The notes below the pieces were generated by a model. The model was given only the letters and a program-made list of their open reading frames with translations. It searched no databases and was not told where the DNA came from. 64,000 bases of DNA from Enterobacter dykesii (GTDB taxonomy: Bacteria; Pseudomonadota; Gammaproteobacteria; Enterobacterales; Enterobacteriaceae): the NCBI RefSeq assembly GCF_008364625.2, contig NZ_CP126604.1:3162001-3226000 (forward strand), read 5' to 3'. Made by a program: the position numbers and the translations under genes. Positions 59,405-64,000 of this stretch are shown here, piece by piece. Each line of letters opens with the position of its first letter. Position 1 is the stretch's first letter.

Positions 59405-59875
59405 CTATGGCAGCAGCGCTAAAATCAGACCGAAAAAAACACCTTCATCAAATAGTTGTCCTGACTGAGGTGATGTATCAGGGGGAGTAAAGATCCAGTC
59501 ATTTACGCTCCCCACCCGCATGAACAGCCGTCCCTGAGAAATCACCTTATCCCCGAAACACAAAGTCACCTCGATACAACCTGCGACTCCCTGTCCATAA
59601 AGAAATATCGGCATAAACTTAACCGCCCGGTTACCATAACGCAGGACGATACCGGAAATATCAAAAGCCCCGCCCTCCACCAGCAGGTCCGGAACGCATA
59701 CCGTCCGTGGCTCCGTATTAAGTCCCGTATCTGTCAGCCACGCGTCCATCTCATCCTGAAGCTCAGCCATTCGCTGGCGAAACTCTGCAATATCAGCCTG
59801 GCTTTTATTAGCTGCGGGAACGGGTGCAGGCTGTCTGGCCTGCAGCTTCTTCAGGAACTGTGATTTTACTGACAT
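59405..59875 (-). CDS. Uncharacterised T6SS-locus protein
   Basis: I do not recognise this 156-residue protein. It begins MSVKSQFLKKLQARQ at the ATG 59873-59875; the open frame extends 60 codons further into tssE without sense. The first 25 residues are basic and proline-rich, about 28-50 is a short charged helix (FRQRMAELQDEMDAWL), the middle is beta-rich with conserved-looking YGNRAVKFMPI and YGQGVAGCIEV, and the end is hydrophobic (GVFFGLILALLP). It starts 13 bases after tssE and is surely cotranscribed. An accessory or baseplate-associated role is inference from position. Confidence 0.75.
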   Translation of the reverse strand: MSVKSQFLKKLQARQPAPVPAANKSQADIAEFRQRMAELQDEMDAWLTDTGLNTEPRTVCVPDLLVEGGAFDISGIVLRYGNRAVKFMPIFLYGQGVAGCIEVTLCFGDKVISQGRLFMRVGSVNDWIFTPPDTSPQSGQLFDEGVFFGLILALLP

Positions 59876-59888
59876 GGTGTTATCTGCC

Positions 59889-60344
59889 TTATATACGGAG
59901 AGTTGTGTCGAGATACTGTTGTTGCCTGAGATGCCGCAACAGGACCCGACCTTCGGGCATAAACTCAGTCCCGTAGCGTACCAGGCCAATCCCTTTAAGT
60001 TCAGCATCAATGGCATAGCGCAGCTCGCCGGGAATGTTCTGCTCCAGCAGAACAACGTCTATCTTTTTCAGGCGCGGTTCATATTTGAGCAGGACGGCAG
60101 ACAATGTACCCATTAGTTCATGAGCCGTTCCGGGCATGCCCTGCAGGATTTTGGTCATATCGGGCAGCCCGTAGTCAGGCAGATGCGCCAGCGTGCCGGC
60201 GCGACAGTTGAGAACGCGCTGCATGTTATCCAGAACCGAAAGGATGACCTGGTTTTCTTCACTGACCTGTTTAAGGTCGAGGCCACCGCTAAAATTCCCG
60301 GTTAGCATTTCATACAGCGAAGGCGTGTTATGTCCCTGAGGCAT
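59889..60344 (-). CDS. tssE: TssE, T6SS baseplate protein (gp25-like)
   Basis: Baseplate wedge protein of the type VI system, related to phage T4 gp25; it seeds sheath assembly. It has 151 residues from ATG 60342-60344, with AAGGA six bases upstream. The gpW/gp25 domain is near 40-135; LPDYGLPDMTK matches the family's LxxYGLPD pattern near 57, followed by the conserved IPGELRYAIDAEL helix near 103. The ATG shares one base with the tssJ stop (TGATG). Confidence 0.88.
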   Translation of the reverse strand: MPQGHNTPSLYEMLTGNFSGGLDLKQVSEENQVILSVLDNMQRVLNCRAGTLAHLPDYGLPDMTKILQGMPGTAHELMGTLSAVLLKYEPRLKKIDVVLLEQNIPGELRYAIDAELKGIGLVRYGTEFMPEGRVLLRHLRQQQYLDTTLRI

Positions 60345-60889
60345 CAATTGTCCTTAAGCGGTTGCAGCGTCAGATGGTTCTCACCGGCTTCCAGAATGCG
60401 CGGTTTATCGGGATCCAGATCGCTGCGCTTGATAACCAGCTTCCAGGTGTCGTTGGTCATGTCCGGATGGCGGAACAGCCCCACTACCGCGACAAACTGC
60501 GCCTCTTCTTCCATCGGCATATCAAGGCTTGCATCACCACCCGGCTTCACCACGATATTACGACTACCCAGCATGTCGTCTTTCAGAATACTGGCATCAT
60601 CCTGAAGCAATTGCTGATAAACCGTCTTATCAAAGGTTTTGCGGTCTTTGAGCTGGTAAACTCTGACCACGACAGGCTCAGACAGCGAGTTATTTTCGCG
60701 AGAGTCGGTGTTCAGTGCTTCACGCGCGGTGAAATCCAGATGCAGGATTTTAATTTGTTTATAGAACACAGAATTAAACGCCGATTTGGTACCGTCGGTA
60801 ACGCTCTGCGTCACCCCGCAACCGGTCAGAATAAGCGCCATGAGAGGCATCATCCAGCGCACGGTTTTAGTTAAACTTGTACGTGACAC
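60344..60889 (-). CDS. tssJ: TssJ (VasD), T6SS outer-membrane lipoprotein
   Basis: Lipoprotein of the T6SS membrane complex that anchors TssM at the outer membrane. It has 181 residues from GTG 60887-60889 with AAGGA seven bases upstream; the open frame extends 32 codons upstream inside tssG. The lipobox LILTGC puts the acylated cysteine at residue 24. The transthyretin-like body shows the family's VVVRVYQLKDRKTFDKTVYQQL and GLFRHPDMTNDTWK. Overlaps tssG by 23 bases. Its usual partner region in TssM appears deleted (see TssM). Confidence 0.9.
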   Translation of the reverse strand: MSRTSLTKTVRWMMPLMALILTGCGVTQSVTDGTKSAFNSVFYKQIKILHLDFTAREALNTDSRENNSLSEPVVVRVYQLKDRKTFDKTVYQQLLQDDASILKDDMLGSRNIVVKPGGDASLDMPMEEEAQFVAVVGLFRHPDMTNDTWKLVIKRSDLDPDKPRILEAGENHLTLQPLKDN

Positions 60890-61952
60890 GTCGGTTTCCT
60901 TGTTGTGGTTTCGCGGGCTCCAGCCCGCTGTAATAGCCCAGTTCTGTCGTAAAGGTTTCAGGAATGTCATCAGGATGGCTATCATCTTCTGCTCCCAGCA
61001 CGCCGTTCATTCCCAGCCAGAAAGGGTTCTCACCCAGCGGAGGTACGGCCAGCAGTCGAACAGACGTCGTCAGGGTTATTCTGGCCTTAAACCGCCAGCC
61101 CAGATACACCCGCAGCATCACCAGGAAATCCATGTACAACTGGCCATCCGGTTTCCAGCCTTGCGCCTCCTGTTCGTTGTCCGTCGCAAGAGCAATCAGC
61201 AGCTGGCTGCCGGCATCCATCGCCTCGTCACCCAGCGGCGTATTGCCATCAAGCAGAAAATCTTCGTCACCGTAAAAACCCAGCGGCCTGTCGATCTCTA
61301 CAGGCCGGAGACAATACGGACTCACCTGTACCTTCGTCTCGGGGGCCAGCAGGCTCACCAGTGCCTGCATCCCTTCCTGAGTTTTGCCCGGTTGTTGCAG
61401 AACTCCCAGCAGGGCCAGAAAGCGCGACACTGGCGTGGCAATGTGATTTGCCGTGCCCGGTATTCCAAGCCCCACCAGACCCAATAACGACTGTGAAATG
61501 CTGTCGGTTCCGCCGGGCTCAAACGTGGCGGGATAAGAGTATTTACGCCAGACGCGGTAAAACTGCGTCAGGATGCGATGACTGAAAATATCCAGAAACC
61601 CCTGCAGCGCCTCATGTCCTTCCCGGCGCTGGGAAATGTCATCCAGATAGGCGGTTGGCAGCGGTGAGTCAACACCGTACATCCCCATAAAGGTCGTGCG
61701 GATAAGCGGTGGCCTGCTGTCATCATCCTCGTCATACTCGACAGCCTTCAGTTCACTGGCCGGGAACCCCATTCCAGGGTGCGGTGCAAAGCGTACCGGG
61801 TCATCTGCGGGGTGGCTGGTCGATCCCATCAGCGGCCTGCCAGGATTGTTTTTCTCCAGCAGCTGACATAATCGATAGAAGTTAATGCGGTGAAGGTCGG
61901 CCTCCAGCCGCGGTGTCAGCCGGGAATGCGGCGGTTGTGCTTCTCTTCCCAT
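60867..61952 (-). CDS. tssG: TssG, T6SS baseplate protein
   Basis: Baseplate wedge subunit (VasB/ImpH) that forms a trimeric wedge with two TssF. It has 361 residues, the usual family length: INFYRLCQLLEKNNPG near residue 23, VRFAPHPGMGFPASEL near 53, the conserved TTFMGMYGVDSPLP near 86 and RILTQFYRVWRKY near 125. It starts inside the last 37 bases of the preceding frame, as tssG commonly does behind tssF. Complete tssF is missing here. Confidence 0.9.
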   Translation of the reverse strand: MGREAQPPHSRLTPRLEADLHRINFYRLCQLLEKNNPGRPLMGSTSHPADDPVRFAPHPGMGFPASELKAVEYDEDDDSRPPLIRTTFMGMYGVDSPLPTAYLDDISQRREGHEALQGFLDIFSHRILTQFYRVWRKYSYPATFEPGGTDSISQSLLGLVGLGIPGTANHIATPVSRFLALLGVLQQPGKTQEGMQALVSLLAPETKVQVSPYCLRPVEIDRPLGFYGDEDFLLDGNTPLGDEAMDAGSQLLIALATDNEQEAQGWKPDGQLYMDFLVMLRVYLGWRFKARITLTTSVRLLAVPPLGENPFWLGMNGVLGAEDDSHPDDIPETFTTELGYYSGLEPAKPQQGNRRVTYKFN

Positions 61953-62059
61953 TCCAGGCGCTCTCCGGTTGGTTGCAGGATAATTATCAGGCGGTTAAAC
62001 AGATAGATGTCGGTGTAGAGCGCGAAGAAGCAGCTTAGCATCTCGCCGAACAGACAGAT
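61916..62059 (-). pseudogene. tssF: Residual 3' end of tssF, fused in frame to tssM
   Basis: The last 47 codons of the TssM frame do not resemble TssM. They read as the C-terminus of TssF: LFGEMLSCFFALYTDIYLF, then LQPTGERLEW and RRIPG at the end, where TssF proteins end with a similar FFALY...NxF motif and a short arginine/proline tail. The segment also overlaps the tssG start as tssF normally does. The rest of tssF (family length about 600 residues) is absent. The junction is near 62056-62070. Confidence 0.7.
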
Positions 62060-64000
62060 GCCTTCTTTGTGAAGCACTCCATTGAGTTCTGTGGTCAGGA
62101 ATCGATCTATGCGCCCACTGTCTTTACGGATGAACTCTGCCAGCATCGGCAAAGAGGCGTCACTCTTGCTCGCAGCGAACGGGAAGCGTCCGTCAAAGGC
62201 GGTGCGCCAGTTCGCCACCACGGAGCGGCTCCATTTGTCATTCAGGCTCGCCGCCGACGGCTGAAGCACGGTCTCCCAGGCCTGGGTCAGCGGCTGTACA
62301 AACATCGAGCTACCAAAACCACTCCACTCTTCACCAAGGCTTGCCGAAATCAGACTGCCATATTGCTGGGTGTCGGTCAGATCCACACTTTTTCCCTGAA
62401 ATACGGTCTGCGCCAGGGTTTGCATCATCTCCTGCGGGTCAGAAGCGCTGGCCACCTGCTGCAAGCGAAGACGCACGCGGGTGATACGGGTCAGGTACGT
62501 CTGCAGGCTCAGTGAGTTGTCAGTCGACATGACGTTGCTGCCCGTGTTTTTGCCGAGAAGCTGAAGCAGCGGACCGAAAGTTTCATCCAGTGGTCCCTGT
62601 GGACCTATCGCAGACTGGTCAATTGCGGGTTTGTCTTTTCCACCAACCAGATCTTTAGCCGATTTGATAATGGAGTCCGAAAGGCCTTCGCTTTGCTGAC
62701 CGGTCTGCCCCTGCCAGGCGATGGTGTTCATCAGGGCAATCAGTGGCGACTGGCGGATATCACTCATTAGCGTCAACTGGTCGGTCACATCGGCAATATT
62801 GTTCGCAGAATTCCAGCGCAGACTGTTAAGGAAGTTCAGCCAGCTGCCGGCAAAGTCAGTGAAGTAACGCTCTGTCAGGCGAGCTTTGAGCGCTTCCGGG
62901 GAGAGGTCCGCCGATACGGCTTTACGGGAATCGCTCAGCACCCAGTCGATTTCATCCCGGCGTGAATTTGCGGCCTTTTCGATAGCCTGCTGAATGCCAC
63001 CTTCCCAGGCCTGGCGAGTGAACATGCCCGGCACTACTTCATCGGTGGTGAACAGCCGCCGCGCATCGGTTCCGCTGGTCATGTCTTCCAGAGACACATC
63101 GGCAAAGTTACGACGCACGGATTTGAGCATATTCTCGTACAGCGTGCTTTCAGCATTGCGGCGGCCAATCTGCTGTAACAGCACCTGGCGGCTCTGGCTG
63201 ACCAGCTGTTCATCCGGCGTGATTTTCCACTGTGGCTGCTTGGGCAGTTCAGAGATATAGAAGGACCATAAATCCGGCGACAGGCTTTGCCACAGACCGG
63301 TAGAAATACCCATTCGTGTCGGCTGCACGGTTTTCATAGCTTGTGCATAAAACGCGCCGTCGACTTTATCCGGGCGGGACATCATCAGCCAGGCTTTAAG
63401 CTGGTCATAACCCGGCCTCGCCAGCTGTGCACGCTGGTCGCTGTTGGGTGCAGAGTTTGCCAATGTGCTGAGTTTCTGCGTCAGGGCAGCATTTGCCGGG
63501 TCACGAATCAGGCGGTTGTTTGCTACGCCGTACCAGGGCAGCATTGCGCTGAGCAACTGCTGATTATGGTCAAGACCGAAGCGCTGATACCAGGGCGTGC
63601 CCTCCTGAATATTGTGCAGCAGGCGGCCGGCGTCGTTTCGCAGTTCATGCAGTGCCGTCAGTTGATAATCGGATACCGAAGGATGTTCAACCAGACTGCG
63701 GGCTTTTCCTGCTACAGAGGTAATTTGTCCATAGTTCAACACAAACGAGGCCAACAACCCCGCCCCCCAGAGACCGATGATGGCCGACAGCGTCCAGGCG
63801 AGCGTCCGTTCCCATGCCATACCGATACGACGGCCACTAACACGAGTGCAGTCGTCAACGATACTCTGCCATGTCACCGGTAGAGCAAGGGCATGACGTT
63901 GTGACTCCAGAACATATTTCTCCGCGTCGGCAGATGCCGCACTGGCTACTATCTTTGTGGTATCGGCGGTTTTATTCTCCGTCAGGCTGAACATCAGGCC
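61916..64000 (-). CDS. tssM: TssM (IcmF), C-terminally truncated and 5' partial
   Basis: Inner-membrane core of the T6SS membrane complex. The gene enters from the right edge, so its N-terminal spans and GTPase-like domain lie outside the window. About 645 TssM residues are visible: a membrane span (TLSAIIGLWGAGLLASFVLNYG), then the periplasmic IcmF-related region with PWYQRFGLDHNQQLLSAMLPWYG and the later GRFPFAASKSDASLPMLAEFIRK. After ELNGVLHKEG the protein leaves the family: the roughly 170-190 residue C-terminal domain that binds TssJ is missing and a TssF-like tail follows. Function is doubtful unless another copy exists. Confidence 0.85.
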   Translation of the reverse strand, partial: GLMFSLTENKTADTTKIVASAASADAEKYVLESQRHALALPVTWQSIVDDCTRVSGRRIGMAWERTLAWTLSAIIGLWGAGLLASFVLNYGQITSVAGKARSLVEHPSVSDYQLTALHELRNDAGRLLHNIQEGTPWYQRFGLDHNQQLLSAMLPWYGVANNRLIRDPANAALTQKLSTLANSAPNSDQRAQLARPGYDQLKAWLMMSRPDKVDGAFYAQAMKTVQPTRMGISTGLWQSLSPDLWSFYISELPKQPQWKITPDEQLVSQSRQVLLQQIGRRNAESTLYENMLKSVRRNFADVSLEDMTSGTDARRLFTTDEVVPGMFTRQAWEGGIQQAIEKAANSRRDEIDWVLSDSRKAVSADLSPEALKARLTERYFTDFAGSWLNFLNSLRWNSANNIADVTDQLTLMSDIRQSPLIALMNTIAWQGQTGQQSEGLSDSIIKSAKDLVGGKDKPAIDQSAIGPQGPLDETFGPLLQLLGKNTGSNVMSTDNSLSLQTYLTRITRVRLRLQQVASASDPQEMMQTLAQTVFQGKSVDLTDTQQYGSLISASLGEEWSGFGSSMFVQPLTQAWETVLQPSAASLNDKWSRSVVANWRTAFDGRFPFAASKSDASLPMLAEFIRKDSGRIDRFLTTELNGVLHKEGICLFGEMLSCFFALYTDIYLFNRLIIILQPTGERLEWEEKHNRRIPG

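Noticed and set aside
57970..64000. Reading the right end as an intact T6SS operon
   Set aside because: TssG directly follows TssM with no complete tssF, and the TssM tail is TssF-like.

Overview
The window is chromosomal DNA of an enterobacterium close to Enterobacter (Enterobacter/Lelliottia/Leclercia group). Almost every gene has a near-identical counterpart in the Escherichia coli lrhA-argW interval and in the same order: lrhA, alaA, yfbR, yfbS, hxpA, yfbU, yfbV, ackA, pta, yfcD, yfcE, yfcF, yfcG, folX, yfcH, hisP-M-Q-J, argT, ubiX, purF, cvpA, dedD, folC, accD, dedA, truA, usg, pdxB, flk, yfcJ, fabB, mnmC, yfcL, epmC, yfcA, mepA, aroC, prmB, smrB, sixA, fadJ, fadI, yfcZ, fadL, mlaA, yfdC, argW tRNA. 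No plasmid, prophage integrase, insertion sequence or CRISPR array was seen.

Three segments break this backbone. (1) 10764-16000, between pta and yfcD where E. coli has yfcC: an ascorbate-type PTS permease (separate IIA, IIB, IIC), a transketolase split into two subunits and a divergent LacI-type regulator, with a likely CRP site and two matching operator palindromes between the promoters. (2) About 20000-23500, between yfcH and hisP where E. coli has rpnB: a visibly AT-rich 916-residue protein joining an N-terminal HD phosphohydrolase-like region to an HtpG-like (Hsp90-type) ATPase region, behind a small XRE regulator and divergent from an Nlp/Ner-type regulator interrupted by an in-frame TGA. 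This is the best candidate for an undescribed, possibly defensive, system. (3) From 57970 to the right edge, directly behind a tRNA-Arg(CCU) gene: part of a type VI secretion locus (VasL/TssA-like, unknown protein, TssE, TssJ, TssG, TssM). The TssM frame runs straight into what looks like the last 47 residues of TssF, so a deletion seems to have removed the TssM C-terminus and nearly all of TssF.

The backbone forms several functional groups. ackA-pta is the acetate/acetyl-phosphate switch. hisJQMP with argT is the histidine/lysine-arginine-ornithine ABC importer; argT has a good sigma-54 promoter and a distant NtrC-like palindrome. cvpA-purF carries a PurR box. fabB has adjacent FadR-like and FabR-like sites. 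fadL and fadI-fadJ carry FadR operators, so fatty-acid uptake, anaerobic-type beta-oxidation and unsaturated fatty-acid synthesis all respond to acyl-CoA status here. accD-folC-dedD, usg-truA-dedA and aroC-mepA-yfcA-epmC-yfcL are compact leftward operons with overlapping or touching stop and start codons.

Starts were chosen by Shine-Dalgarno spacing and alignment with remembered E. coli proteins; where the longest open frame begins upstream of that point the shorter gene is given. Intergenic regulatory calls rest on motif reading by eye.
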